Made by a program: the position numbers and the translations under genes
Assembly: GCA_032690845.1 (NCBI GenBank)
Contig: CM064430.1
Coordinates: 52,797,882 to 52,861,881 of the forward strand
Reading direction: 5' to 3'
DNA: 64,000 bases
Source of the DNA: Eleusine coracana subsp. coracana
Lineage: Eukaryota > Streptophyta > Magnoliopsida > Poales > Poaceae
In this document: positions 33,515 to 47,023 of the stretch, piece after piece
Position numbering within the stretch: the first letter of the stretch is position 1
Layout of the letters: every line of letters begins with the position of its first letter
The notes under the pieces: generated by a model
Seen by the model: only the letters and a program-made list of their open reading frames with translations
Database searches by the model: none
Told to the model about the DNA's origin: nothing

Positions 33515-34765
33515 GTGTCCACCTATGCCATCCATCTGCCTGCTAAGTGCTCAAACCGAACACCGCAATTCTTCTTCCTTTCTGTTTCGATTCCTAAACA
33601 GAATGATTTCATTTGAGAAAACAATATTCAGATCATAATTTAAAACTCAAAATGTTTCAAATTTAAAATATTCCGGCTAAAATTTGTTCTAGTTTAAGAA
33701 GCCCTAACTTGAGAAAAACGCTTCAAAGTCAGGAGTGAAGCGGTTTCCAAACAAGATAAAAATCAACTGGTTAATCGAGAATTTTTTTCAAACCCTTTTT
33801 TTATAGGGTTTTGAAACCCTTTCAAAAAAAAGGAGTTGGATGGAGTCGTTTTTTCCTCCACCAATAGCGAAGACCTCCACAACGACACAACATGTGTGGG
33901 CTCGTCCCTAACTCACCAACTTCGACAAACAAGTCCATAGTGGGACTCCGATGAGCGGGATGATGTTGTGATGGAATTCCACAAACAAGGTGATGTGTGA
34001 GGGTATGGCGAATAGGGAGACGATATGGTACAATCCAGTGGATGACAAGTTGACAACAGAGCGACCATAAGCTAGTTAGGCCATGTCATCTTACTCTATC
34101 TCCGGTTCTTTGGCTATGGCTTTCTTGTTCCCTGCCTATGTGTTCCTCTGTGTTTCCACTAGTAGAGGCAATCCTAGTCCTTTCTGATGGAGATGAACCC
34201 ACTACTAACTTTAGTTGCCTAAACACCAGTCATGGGGAAGGAAAAACTCAACTCGCCACATGCTATCTGTCATTGCGCCTTCAACTAAGAGGATGGCCTG
34301 ACACGGTAAGCCATTCTTTTAACGACTGTCGTGCTTGCACCTAAGCCTAAGTACGACATATCTTACACGGACTAACCACACAGCCCGATAGGCTATCCAG
34401 ATCAGGTCGGTCTGAAGTCCAGCTAAATTGTATATACATCAATTTTTCTCCTAATTATATATTTTTATGAAAAAATTAACATCATAAATCTAAATTGAAT
34501 AATATGAATTTCAATCATAATTAATGAAGTATTAATCATTTTATTCATCAGATTGTGTTTCATGGGCTAAATGGGCCAAGCAGCATGCCAGACGGGCCTA
34601 TGGCTAGGGCGCTAGGCCCAAACATGGCTCGCTATGGGCTACGGGTCAACACGATCCATCTGAACCTGTACTGTATCATGCTTAGGCTGGGTCAAAATAA
34701 CCGTGCCTCATGCCAGACCATTCAACCCGGCCCACCTAGCCAGATATATGATGTGAGAGGATCTA
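33515..34765. other. Intergenic, nothing firm
   Basis: A stretch at about 34555-34745 is rich in GGGC/GCCC words, such as CATGGGCTAAATGGGCC. This is a style common in grass hAT elements, but no termini were identified. The rest is unassigned. Confidence 0.3.
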
Positions 34766-35105
34766 AGAGCATCTCCTAGAGAGTTTTATAAACTCTCTCT
34801 AAATTCAATTAATGAGGTTTAATCAAGAAAATGATCTCCAACAACTCTCTAAAACAAGTTATAGATTTATCCTCTCTCTAAATTCATCTCATATGTAGGT
34901 AAAAATAGGAAGAAAGTTGGGAGTCTTAATTCTTGTATTTATAAGAAAATTAATATTGTTGTGATCCTAAATGTTGATGTGGTGTAATCAAGAGTTTTCT
35001 TGATCTATCTTTACGAAGAATTTGTTAGAGGAGACAAAAAAAATATCTCTAAATTTTTTGGGACTGCTTCTAAAATCACTCATTAGAGAGCTTTTGAAGA
35101 TGCTT
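34766..35105. mobile_element. MITE, TA target duplication, unclassified
   Basis: Starts AGAGCATCTCC and ends GAAGATGCTT, an imperfect inverted pair, with TA on each side. It is 340 bp, non-coding and AT-rich, with inner CTCTCTAAA/TTAGAGAG inverted motifs. Confidence 0.5.
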
Positions 35106-35541
35106 TATATGCGGAATTCGAAAGAAATTCGGTTGGAAACATACGGTGTGGTTTAGTTTTGCGTGAGACGCTGGAGAAGAAGTTATCAATGAGCCCTTGC
35201 AACAGACGGAAGGATTACCTCCATGAGGAAACACCGATGGAGACACGAGAAGGGAACATGGAAGCCCGCGCCCCAGTTTGTTACCTGGCTTGACAGCTCC
35301 CGCTCACGGCTCAGCCGAGGCGAGCTATCCACAATAATGGATAGTAATCCATAAATGTGAAATTTTAAAAGACTTATTTAATAAAAAATTATGAGAGAGT
35401 GTTAAATTATAATGATTCTTTGTTTCATCTTGAGAGTTATCTTGTGTGAGAGAATACTCCATAATTATGGTGACTATTTGTTTCATTTCTTAAAAGTTAT
35501 TACTATGAATGAGAGCTTAATGTGAGATGTTTTGTCTTTAT

Positions 35542-35616
35542 ATCCTAGTACCTATATAAAGCTAGCAAGGGATTTATATCCTAGTACCTATATAAAGCTA
35601 GCAAGGGATTTTTGGA
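35542..35616. repeat. 36-bp tandem repeat, two copies
   Basis: The unit TATATCCTAGTACCTATATA followed by AAGCTAGCAAGGGATT is repeated exactly twice. Confidence 0.85.
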
Positions 35617-36734
35617 GACACATTCAGAACAATAATATAACTCTTTTCTCTTATTCTTTCTCACACACTAGTAGTTACAAGGCAAGCATCTTTGTATCGA
35701 CGACTGCATGCACCGACGATGAGAGAACAGTGTCTCTGAAACCTCGATCCACTTATGTTCTTGCATCAAGATAGGAGAGTGATAAGGTTTTTAGGAAATA
35801 CATAAAGTGATTGCTTGCTGTTGGTGATGAACGTTTATATCATCTTGATCAAGTGAACGACTACTTTGACTATTTCATGATGAGGTCAAGGAAATGAAAA
35901 TAGCGATAGCATCCTCAATGTTATTCTTATGGCTGCTCAGTTTATGTATACTTATTGTCTCTCAAATTGATTTTGTTTTTAATCAACAAATTTGGTATGG
36001 TAATAGCTATGCTAGTTTTCTTTAATCGTCTTATTTTCTTAACCATGTTTATATTTTATTTTATTAAATTCTAGAATAAATATGTAGATTATTGTCTAAT
36101 ATTCTAACACATAGTGCACGTATATCCATCTAATTTTATTAGCAGGATAAATAAACTGGAGGCTTGATCGAGAAGGTACAATAACTTCTATATATGGAGT
36201 CAGGTCCGTTGCTTTGTAAGCAACTAGAAAATCTTACACGCTTCGCTGCGCCCATGTAGATTAACATTTGTCAAGAACAATGAAGGAGCATATCTTGAAA
36301 ATATTTCTTTGTCAGTATAGCATGTAATAGATGAGATCATGTGCATCAGTATTTTTTATTTAATTGCATAATATATGCGTACGTTAGCACCTAACCAGAA
36401 AAATTAAAATAAATATCATCACATAGATAATTCAACTTTATTATCTAAAAAATAAATATCACCAAATAGATAATTCAAATATACCAGGAAGGTAAACAGT
36501 CACCTAGTTAATATCTATTTCGTCTTAATGAATTAGGTGGGTGATCTTGTCAAAGTTTGGTTTATTGCTGGGTGTATCTAGCTATTTCAGATTTGCTGAG
36601 AGTAATCCGGTGGTGTGGGCGGCAGAATATGGAACAATGCACCATTGAAACCCGCACCGGTGTAGTATTGCTTGGTCCTCATCTGTCTCTAAGCTTTATT
36701 CTTCTCTACTGCACATATGCTTCTCCTTTTACCC

Positions 36735-37305
36735 ACTGCCTCTAGGGATGGCAGTGGGTCGGGTTTAGATGGGGTGGAGCAAAAACCTATCCATCACAAA
36801 AAACATTTCAGGTGAAAATTCACACCCGCACCCACGGGTGGGAATTAAGACCCACACCCGCACCCATCGGGTTCCGGGTGAGTGTCGGGTGCCCATCGGG
36901 TTTCATATATCATATGAAAAATATCTCAAAATAAATACTTTAAGGAGATCAACATAAATATATAATGTTTATATATGTCATGATAATTAACAAAAATGAG
37001 TCATTAATATGTACTTAGGTAATTTTACATAAATTTTTAATAAATTAATCATTACTCTCATCATATGTATATTAATTCAGGATTAGTTTATTATAAGATG
37101 TGACTAAATTTTATATGTGAGTATGTTTCAGGGTCCAATGAGTCATCCATGCGTGAGAAATAAAATCCACACCCACACCCGTACTTGTCGGGTCGGGTGC
37201 GGGTGACACCCATAGGTGAAAAGTTAGACCCACGCTCGCACCCGTGGAGTGCAAAACCCGTCGGGCCCCGCGCCCATGGGTGAAATTGCCATCCCTACTT
37301 GCCTC
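36735..37305. mobile_element. hAT-type non-autonomous element, 555 bp
   Basis: The element is 36743-37297, starting TAGGGATGGCAGTGGG and ending GAAATTGCCATCCCTA (inverted TAGGGATGGCAATTTC). Flanks are ACTGCCTC and CTTGCCTC, an 8-bp duplication matching at 6 of 8 positions. Both ends are filled with GGGTCGGGT/ACCCGCACCC motifs, while the centre (about 36905-37130) is AT-rich. There is no transposase. Confidence 0.85.
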
Positions 37306-38573
37306 ATAACCTTTTCAGGGATTTCTCTCTTCCTCCTTCGTCTCTGTGTGTGTCGTAGGTAGTCCTGAACCTTTGCTTGTAATTTCTTTTTTTTGTTGCA
37401 GGTCACAGCTTGGCCATGGCGCCATGACATCGTCTCACTTCTCCACCCTCCTTCACCGGGCCATCTCCGTCTTATCCACGCACCACGCCTCCGCCATTGG
37501 TCTGCTAGAGCATTGTTGCGCGTCTTCCCTTGGCCACTCCTTCCTTTCTAATCGCCGCTAATACCACCTCCTTGGAGTAACGACGGTCTGAGCTACTCCA
37601 CCACCACCGCAGCCACGGCATGCGTCGTCTCTCCGTCACAGCTCCGCCACGGTCATGCCATCTCCATCCCACGCGTGTCGTCTTTTCTTAACTATTGCTT
37701 CACTAAAATCTCCAGTAAGATTTGGATGCGGTGGTTCAATATTCTAGCCATAAACATTACATGTAGAGGAAAGCAGATGAAGATCCTGGTCAGAAAGATA
37801 GGGTCAGCAATGGGCTGACCACGGCACCGGCGAAAGGCTGGCCTGCTGGTCTAGTCATCGGCTCCGGGCAGCGCGGCGCCGTGACCGTGGCCGTGTCCCC
37901 TCCTCTCGCGCTATTTCGCTCCCTTCCTTTCTTGCAAGCAGCAAGGTCGCCGCGGCTACGCTGTGGAAGGAGGAAGCGACCAACTCGTGCCCACAGCGTC
38001 GTGGAGTTCCTCTAGGGGCTTGCCTCTTGCTCCTTCGAGTCCCTCCATCCCGCACTACTGTATCAGTGAAGGAGGGAGAAGCAAAGCCCGTGAGCAGCAA
38101 CACACAGGCGGCTCCTCATGTGGTCTGGGCAGCTAGGTGGAGCGACGAGGAGGCAGGCAGAACAGAACCACACATGAGCCGGTTGTTCGACGAGAGACAG
38201 AGAACCAGCCACGACAGTCGGACGAGCCGAACACGCAATGAAATGAAGACGTGTCAGTCTGTAAATACGTCCATGACAATTAAAATTCTCTAGGAGCAGT
38301 AATTCCTTCCCCTATATACTTACTAATATCTCTCTCGAGGTTGTTGTTATGTTCAAAATTGAGTGTTCTTTATTTTGAAGAAACAAATTAGGAGATGGTA
38401 TGTTATGCGAGAACGGATCTAGTGCTCTCAACGGGTTAGGTAGCAAGGCTACCGTTACGTTGAACAGTCACAATCATCCACCCTCCATCTTTCATCCACC
38501 TCGCTCCACAGCTTCGCGCCTCCCCGCGCTGCTCACTCCCGCCCGCACCGACACTCTCCCCACCGCCGCCGCC
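37306..38573. other. Upstream region of the O-fucosyltransferase gene
   Basis: Only short ORFs without recognisable domains. The promoter and 5' leader of the downstream gene should lie in the last few hundred bases. The frame is open from an ATG at 38400, but that part looks like leader. Confidence 0.35.
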
Positions 38574-41500
38574 ATGGACCGCGACCCTTCCGTCTCCGAG
38601 GACGACGACCTCGAGACCCTTGTCCCCCAGAACCACACCAAACCCCACTCCTCCACTGCCCGCTCGCGCTCGCCGGCCTCCTCCTTCTCCGTCTCCGCGC
38701 TCCGCCCCGCGCTCCCCTCCGCCGCCGCCTCCATCGGCCGCGCCCTCTGGTCCCGCCGCTACCTCATCCTCTTCGTCGCCCTCCCTCTCCTCTTCTTTAT
38801 CCTCTTCCTCTCCCTCGGCGGCGCCTCCTCCCTGCCCGCCTCCATCCGACTCCCCTCCGCTGGGCCCTCCACCGACCCCGCCGCCTCCCGCATGCGCGAG
38901 GCCGAGCTCCACGCGCTGTACCTCCTCCGGTCCCAGCGCTCCGGCCTGCTCAGCCTCTTCGACCGCACCGCGCCCACCAACGGCTCTGCCTCCGCCCCCA
39001 TCTCGCTCTCCGATCTCCAGTCGGCGCTGCAGAGCCAGATCAAGATCAACCGCGAGATCCAGGCGGCTCTCCTCTCCGCCCACCGCTCCGGGACCGGCAA
39101 TGCGACGGAAGACGAACTGGATCTCGATCTCCCAGTTGCCGGATGCAAGCGGACGGAATTGCCGGCCAACCGGCGGACGATCGAGTGGAACCCCAAGAAG
39201 GACCGGTACCTGTTCGCCATCTGCCTGTCCGGGCAAATGTCGAACCACCTGATTTGCTTAGAGAAGCACATGTTCATGGCGGCGCTTCTTGGCCGGATCC
39301 TGGTGGTGCCCAGCCAGAAGGTGGATTACCACTACGACAACGTGCTTGATATCAACCACATTAACGATTGCATTGGGAGGAAGGTTGTGATATCCTACGA
39401 GGAGTTCACAGAGAAGAGGAAGAAAGTAAGCATCGATCAGTTCATATGTTACGCCGCGACGCCGCCATGTTTCCTTGATGAGGAGCATACCAAGAAGTTG
39501 AAAGGGTTGGGTATTTCACTGGGCAAGATCGAGGCTGTGTTTCCTGAGGACGCGAAGCTGAAGGAGCCGAAGAAGAGGTACGTGGGAGATATTACCCCGA
39601 AGTTCTCGACGGATGCTGAGGTCCTTGCCATTGGTGACATGTTCTATGCTGATATCGAGGATGAGTGGGTGAATCAGCCTGGTGGCCCGTTGGCTCACAA
39701 ATGCAAGACTCTGATCCAGCCAAGCAGGCTCATAATGCTCACTGCTCAGCGTTTTGTTCAGACGTTCTTGGGGGGAAACTATATTGCTTTGCATTTCAGG
39801 CGACATGGATTCCTCAAGTTCTGGTACGATTTACTTCTTGTTCTGTCAGTTACATCTACTTCAAATCTGTCAAACATTTTCTGTTTGGAGTGAAATAATG
39901 AACAAACATGCTGGAATGGATGTCTTCAATTTTATAAGGTTGCATTTAGTAGGTTCTATTAGTAGCTGACTTTATCCTTTTTCTATATATATCTGAAATT
40001 CTAGAGTAGCCAATACCACATCCTCTTTTAGTTAGTCCACGATTGGTCTTGCTTTGGACAGTGAAAATCTTGTCCCCTTATTATATATGAAACCCGACAC
40101 TTGTTCTGACAAAGATGGGTTATACTACTTTTTCCTAGATCTTCCTTGGATTGATAAAATAAAATTTACTACTAGATGAAGTCAACGCCTGACATCTGCA
40201 GGGTTGATGAAATTGACCATGATTCTTTTGTGCTTGCTTCATGTAGCTATTTAATGGAGTGACTGCTTTATAATAAATTAGCCATATCACATTCCCATAT
40301 TGTTCCCTGTGACGCTAAGTCAATACCTATGCTCAAGCATCGACTATTGCATTGCCATTGAGATACTGTCCTTGTTAGTCTTGTAGGTTGATGCGGTTCT
40401 TTTGGGTTATTGTACATGGCGTTTCAGTTTTGACCGGTTGTAAGGCAATTTTCTTACATCAAAATGCATTATCATTGTACTAGTGCCTCTTAGAGTAATG
40501 TGGCGCCACTATGATACCTGAACTAGTCCTAGCATTTGTTTCCTTGCAAAATTTAAATGGTTATCATTATGTTGTTGAACAGTTTGTCAACACACTTGTC
40601 TTGGCATCTTCCTGCTGAATGTTGTACCTTACAACAGAGTATTGCTATATTCAACAGTCCTAACAATGTTTAAAGCCTCAACTAACATAATATAAGCATA
40701 GTAACTAAGAAGCACCAAGAAACAGCGCCGAGAAAGGTCAAGAAAGCTTGTTTGGGTTTAACATGTGCTCGATAAAAAAATGTAACTCTTTAACGTCCTG
40801 CCCATTTTTGAAATTGTTTCTGCACTTTGGCTCCTCGCCTTCCTCAGCAGCATATAATGTATGTCGAAGTTATTTATTGAACATATCAATGAAAAAAAAT
40901 GTCTAAAGCTGCTGGTACAGTTGAGTACTTTACAGCTACTCAGGAAGAGATAACTCCACTATCAGATTCATTTAAACACAATAGTAGTGTATTACTGGGT
41001 ATATCGATATGTAAACTTCTTGTTCTCGGCAGTTTCATCATCACTTCAGCAAAACATGCAAAGGCCGAGAGATTTAGTTTTTGATTCTTTAGCTAAAGTT
41101 AAGTAAATTCTTAGTCCTCATTGTTTTATATTATTTGATTAGGGTTAGTCCAGGTAGTGACAATTCCCGTCATTTGTTCGATTTTGATACAGTGTTATGA
41201 TCCATGCCTTTATTAGATTTGAGAAAAATTCTCATTCATTATGTTGCTGTTGCTTGTAGTGACAAATTGTAAGATGTGTAACTGAAACTGAGTTCTGTTT
41301 TGCTTGCCTGCCTAGCTGTGGTGTTCTCTAGAAAATATAGCTACCTGCCTGTGGTTTATGAGAAAAGCAATTCCTTGCCTGTGGTGTTCAAAACAATAAT
41401 TACCTGCCTTTATACTGTGTTATATGTTTATACTCTGCATTAAACTAGTTCCTGGTACCTCATAGCAACAAAGAAATCTAGTTCATATTTGTATATAGCT

Positions 41501-42166
41501 TGGTTGAACATGGCATTTAGCTCATGATCTTGGGAATTTGTTTGGTAATAGGTGCTAGTTTAACACCTTTGTTATCTGTGTGGTTGCCAATTCACACAGC
41601 TGAAAATGACACTGACTGATAGCTGATGTTAACCTTCATCATCCTGCAGTAATGTCAAGAAAGAGAGCTGCTTCTTCCCCATTCCTCAGGCGGCAGAATG
41701 CATTCTGCGAATCGTTGAGAAGGCTAATGGTCCAGTAATATATTTATCAACTGATGCTGCTGAGAGCGAGACAAGTCTTCTGCAATCCTTGGTTGTATTC
41801 AATGACAGACAAGTCCCTCTTGTGAAAAGACCAGAGCACCATAGCTCGGAAAAATGGGATGCCTTGCTGTACAGAAATCACCTTGGCGGAGATAGCCAGG
41901 TACGTACACAAGCCTGCATACCTTCTTCCAGTTCTCATCTAAGGTTGACAGTTTTTCTAAACAGCAACCTGCTCCTAATGCCCTTTTAGGTCGAGGCAAT
42001 GCTTGATAAGACAATCTGCGCATTGTCGAACGTGTTCATAGGATCATCAGGCTCCACATTCACAGAGGACATCTTCCGGCTAAGGAGAGGCTGGGGATCA
42101 TCGTCACACTGTGATGAGTATCTTTGCCAGGGCGAGCTGCCCAACTTCATGGCAGAGGTGGACTGA
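38574..42166 (+). CDS. O-fucosyltransferase family protein (GDP-fucose, type II Golgi membrane)
   Basis: Three exons in phase: 38574-39823, 41650-41899, 41990-42166, encoding about 558 aa. The start has a strong GCCGCCATGG context. An acidic cytosolic tail (residues 1-60) is followed by one membrane anchor (YLILFVALPLLFFILFLSL, about 63-81). A luminal catalytic region follows, with CLSGQMSNHLICLEKHMFMA, NYIALHFRRHGFLKF (the HxRRxxD-like donor-binding loop region), VIYLSTDAAESE and the terminal FIGSSGSTFTEDIFRLR. These match the plant O-FucT family. Members are thought to transfer fucose to proteins or wall glycans in the Golgi, and the acceptor here is unknown. Intron 1 is 1.8 kb with no obvious transposon. 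Several N-glycosylation sequons (NGS, NAT) sit in the luminal stem. Confidence 0.88.
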
Positions 42167-45100
42167 GACAGAGACCTCCTAGGAAGACTTGTAGCATTTT
42201 TTTCCTTGCCCTGTCGATATGTTGTGTAGATTTACGTGTACATCTAGTGTGAAACAGTGGTCACCGAATCGGTGGTGCTCCGTTGATTTGTTGGGTGGGT
42301 AATACAAAGAGCTTTGAGGTTCTTTTGTTGCTTCTGTACAACATTGGTTATAACCATTGAAAGTTCGAGGTGAGCGGCGTTCTGTGCTACTTTGAATCTT
42401 AATTTGCTGAATTTGCCTGCACCGCTTTGGTATCTTGCAAAGTCCAAAGATTAAATGGTGTGGCTAGGTTAGTATACTCTTTTTTTTTTTAAGTCCATAC
42501 GTATTGTTTCTATCTAGGATCAGATTATCAAATCAGATCTGTCATCCCAGTTCCCAGATTCACCTTTCAGTGATCAGTTCCGTAGATAAAAGAAAAAAGA
42601 TTGTCACATGCTCATAGAAATGTAGGAACCGGCGTTGATCTGCGTGTGCAGCGGCGACCGGACTCGGCTAAGCCCATCCCATATATAGGCGCCTTGTCGG
42701 CATCGGCAATTGACTAGTCCACAGATCATGCGACCCGCTCGTGTAGATTTTATGCGATTGTTCGTGTCGTTCGAAGAAGATCTCGACCCGGTTCTCTGAA
42801 ACGGTTGGATGCTTCTGTGCAGCACTCTTGATTTTCCCGGTCAACTGCCGGGCGATCCACCCGAGATGACATCGTGTGCCGCTCGCTCGTTTCGAATCGG
42901 AGGGAGAATATTGCGTGTGAGCAGAGGACTAGAGGAGGCCCCCTGTTTGGACCGGGCAATCTCTACGTGCGCATACTATTTTTCTTCTTTTCCAAAGTGA
43001 CGACGTTTGCTTCGTTGCGTGATACTGATATGCCGTGACATGCCGGAGCGTTAGGACGCGACCAGCAGTGCGTTTTGTTGAAGCTAATGGTGGACTCAGG
43101 GAATCCGTGGATCAGGTTTGGCGTATGTGTCCCGGCCTGTACTAGCAGAGCTGCATAAACTGCGTCATCGTTAGCATTACTACTTGCATAGTAGTACAGT
43201 CCAGTGATCAAAGATTCGAGGACGCCACATCGTCGATTTCTCAGCCCGGTAGTACTAACGTCCAAAACCTCTGGAAAAACGTAGCAACCAGTAGCACACT
43301 ACTACCAAGGACGGCGCACCGTGGAGCTGAGATGAGCCCGGCAGTACCGTCCACGAGCTCCGAATAATGAATTTTATTTCCTTCCAGAAAGGAAAGCGTG
43401 GATGTGGTCATCAGTACCTGCAAAAGCGAGGTATTCGACCGGTCCTTTTTGGGCGCAAGTCTCCTCGCATCCGCGCCGTGGACACCACCACACCCACACA
43501 TGTGGTGGTCGCCGGGTTCCGGCCAAACTCTGTGAACCCGGTCCGGGGCCTGGACAGCAACAACGGCATGCGCAGCCACCCCCATCGCCCCATGTGCGAG
43601 TACTGCTAGGCGTTCGTCCGCTTCCGCTGCCGGCTCTTCTGTCTTCTCTCCCCCCCAACCCCACCACCGACGACACCTCATCACGCTGGTTGGTCTGCGT
43701 GCGGGGCCCACCACGGCGTCGCCAGCCACGTAAGTAACGTACGCGCGCCCGTGACCCGCCCATCATCCCTCGTTCGTGCCGGTTCCAGCTGTGTACGGCT
43801 GTAGTAGTACGTACGTCAGCAGGCAGTCAACCTCGCCGTCCTGTTTCAATCACAGAATGATCAGAAATCTAATTTAACATCACACACGGACGAATGGATA
43901 ACTTGGCGACGAGTACTACTACCTGATAGGTCTATTAATCCACTGATGACAGCTGATTCCAGACAGCATTATTATCCAACAACGGGAGAGGAGAGGAGAA
44001 GAGAATCCCGTGGAACGACCAGGCAGGATGGAGAATTGGAGTGCTGGACTCGCGACACGTCATGAGGTCGTGCCGGTTCGGGTACTGCTACCGATGATAA
44101 CATAAACAAAATTCGGGGACCGGCCATGCTGAAATACGATCTCTGACCCCAGCAGCTACCCGCCGCCTGTATGTGGAAAGACGGAGCCCGCTTTTATAAA
44201 CAACGTCCGCACGCACCCCGGCCGGCTTCCTCGGCAAGCAATTACTGTAAGCTGGATTTTTCCGGAAAATCTTTTGCAGGCAGCCGGAGCCGGACGACGA
44301 CGACACGGCCGGTGTGCCTCGAGCGAGCACCCGTACAGTAACGCCTCATCGGAGGCCCTGACGCGCGGGTCGTTGCAGGGCAAAGAGGGGTTGCCGCGTT
44401 GATGGCGCCATCCCGACGGCGACGTCCCGCGCGCCTTCATTTGTTTGTTTTATTTATTATTGTCTCGGACGGAGCGAGGAAGATACAGCGTGGCGGTGGT
44501 GCCGTACAAGGCGGAGGGCATGGAGGTTCCGTACGGGAGGGGCGTACCACCACCCGTCCTCTCCTTTCCTCCTCATGAAAAGTCCAGCCAGCCAGACACC
44601 AGCGCCCCCCGGGCCCGCACTGCTGTCACGGAGACAGCGCCGCACGGCATACTTTTTTTTTTTTTTTCCTTTCATACTAGTAGCACGGCATACTGGTACT
44701 ACTGTACTAGCAGCGTGGCCATGTGCCCCCCCCCCCCCCCCCCCGGCCCGCGCACCAAACAAACACCGCGCGTGGCCTCTGGTCTTCTGCCCGTCTGCCG
44801 GCGTGTGGGTTTACATTTTTACAACCGGGACAGCTATTTCAAGTGCGACTAAAAATATGACTAATATAAACAACTTGTTCATGATAACTTGTCCGTAAAC
44901 CCCTGCTGTTATAATGTTGCAGTGATCATAACCTGCTGCGGAAGTTCGTGTTGCGCCAACCTTTCCACTTCTTCCACGCAACGAAGTCAATCTCCGAGCA
45001 GTTCAATCGTAACCACCGATTAAAGACTATCACCTGAAAATGACCGTCCACTAACTTGACACACATCTACCACACGGATCAAATCAATCACCTGGTGTTT

Positions 45101-47023
45101 ACCACGTTGTTAAACGTGAGGGCTAGTTAACAGCACGAGGCGGCCATGGATTATTTTTACGTCTACTACCGGAGATCCTAAAACTGATGGAGCATGCCAC
45201 ATGAGCTCGGGTGCAACATGGCAAGTTGTGTGTTGGTGGTCGTGTGATCTGTTAGCCGGCAAGAAATTGTTGATTTTTCCTATTGGAGATGTGCTCTGCA
45301 GGGGATATGAATGATTTGCCGCCCAAAAAGAAAGACAGAATAAACAAGTACTTGATGGAATACGTACCTCTCCTGTTGGATTGATTGATGCCATCAACCA
45401 TTATTTTTGGACTATTCTTAGCTTAGCTTACGAATTATATACGACATGGATGAACCAATATGAGTTAGTTCGAGATAGAATATTCCAAAATGGTGCTACA
45501 TTTACACAATTCACAAGTGTTCTCGCCTCCATCGTTTGCCAAATGTAGGAAAAGTGTACTAGCATCCATTAATCTACCATTCGAGCGCCCATCATAGTAG
45601 GTACTCCGACAAAAAGAACGTAAACGAAGACATTCACAAATGCTGTTAATGTAACATAACAATGCTTTGTTTAAATCGTCACCAGATAGCTATAGTAGGC
45701 AGAGGCTGATACTTCTGCTTACACCTATGTAGGGATTATGATTAGGTTACTGCCTTTGCATGATTGCATGAGGTATCAACCGAGAGAATCATTGGAAAGG
45801 GCAAGTTGGGCAACATGGGTCGTGCCGACCCATCTGGCTAATATCTCCTAATATTAGTATTGCAATCCAATTTTCTATGGATACCATTATGGATGGACCA
45901 CTATCCATCCACATGGCCCAAGTGTGTTCGCTGGGGGGAGCATAGCATTAACTAGGGTTTCACCATCAACAGGCAAACAATCCCATAGCATTTACTAGGG
46001 TTTCACCATCAACAGGCAAACAATCCAACGGGGCCTCTCCCTTAGCACAAGGCAGGTTTTCCCATTGTTTTCTCAAGTTATTATAGCAACGACTCCTTAA
46101 AAAATAATTATAGCAGCGTGTTTGCTATGCAGAGGGAGGACAAGGGGGTCAACAAGAAAGACCTTTACTGGTTTATTTTTGTTCAATTCAAACAAATCAT
46201 GTTCGTTTTTAAAAGGTTGGCTAGAAAAATTAGATGATAAAGACATTGCTTCATTGCTGTTGATTTGTTCCTTCCTCTGTTCAAGCCATTATTTAGTGAG
46301 ATATATCGTTTTCATCAATGGATTTGGTTGAGATATTACTTTGGACCACGCCAAAATGAAAAAATTGTGATTGTCGAGTTTAATGCCAGACCACTTTTAA
46401 GCATAGAAGTAGTAGCTTTGAAAGAATCCTCTTGGAAATTATTTACTCACTCTGTTCTCCCAATAGAAATAACCGACATCACAAAAAGGCAGAAAAGTAG
46501 GCACCACAGTACTCTCATTTTACATGATGCTGTGAGCTCAAAGCGACCGACATTATTTTGATGGCTACCACGAACAACTGGATTTAATTTGACTGTGCCA
46601 TAATTGAATAAGCACTCTGCTAACCTACCACCAAATATACTAGAATCCTAAGCTCCCTACCAGCAACACATTGATTCTTACACAATATCCTGTAGGGGCT
46701 AGTAAGATCCTCAATAAATAATGCTGTAAAATTTTCTGGCTTTCCATGGCATCACGCGCACATCGTTCTAATCCGGCCTGTTTAGCCTCATGCCCCCTCA
46801 TCCCCATCTGGCCATCTCCATCCCCTTCCTCTCTCTCTCTGCCCACACCATGTGTGCCCAGATTCCTCTAAATAGGTCTCTCTCTCCTGCAGCCATTTTC
46901 TCTTCCCTTTCTCCCTTAGTTATCCAGTGCCTCTAACAGCTAGCCTCGCCACGGAGGTGGACTCTCCCCGGCGGTAGACGAACGGCGGCAGCGGGGAAGA
47001 AGCGAGCAGGAGGCCAGCCAAGA
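42167..47023. other. 4.9-kb intergenic region, no gene recognised
   Basis: Mixed GC-rich (43.2-44.8 kb) and AT-rich sequence with overlapping short ORFs and no identifiable domain. It includes homopolymers near 44651-44668 (T) and 44727-44744 (C). The promoter of the WNK gene should lie close to 46.7-47.0 kb, where CT-rich leader-like sequence occurs. Confidence 0.35.
45943..46028. repeat. 42-bp tandem repeat, two copies
   Basis: The unit begins AGCATT(A/T)ACTAGGGTTTC and ends CAGGCAAACAATCC. It is repeated twice with one mismatch. Confidence 0.85.

Noticed and set aside
38436..39277. Large antisense open frames opposite the O-fucosyltransferase first exon
   Set aside because: GC-rich coding DNA commonly gives open antisense frames; the products are glycine/glutamate repeats without domain similarity.
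40899..41084. Short ORF inside O-fucosyltransferase intron 1
   Set aside because: No homology, no splice continuity with the flanking exons, and ordinary intronic composition.
43241..43766. Overlapping ORFs on both strands, possible gene
   Set aside because: No frame shows a recognisable domain or consistent coding bias; left as unassigned intergenic sequence.
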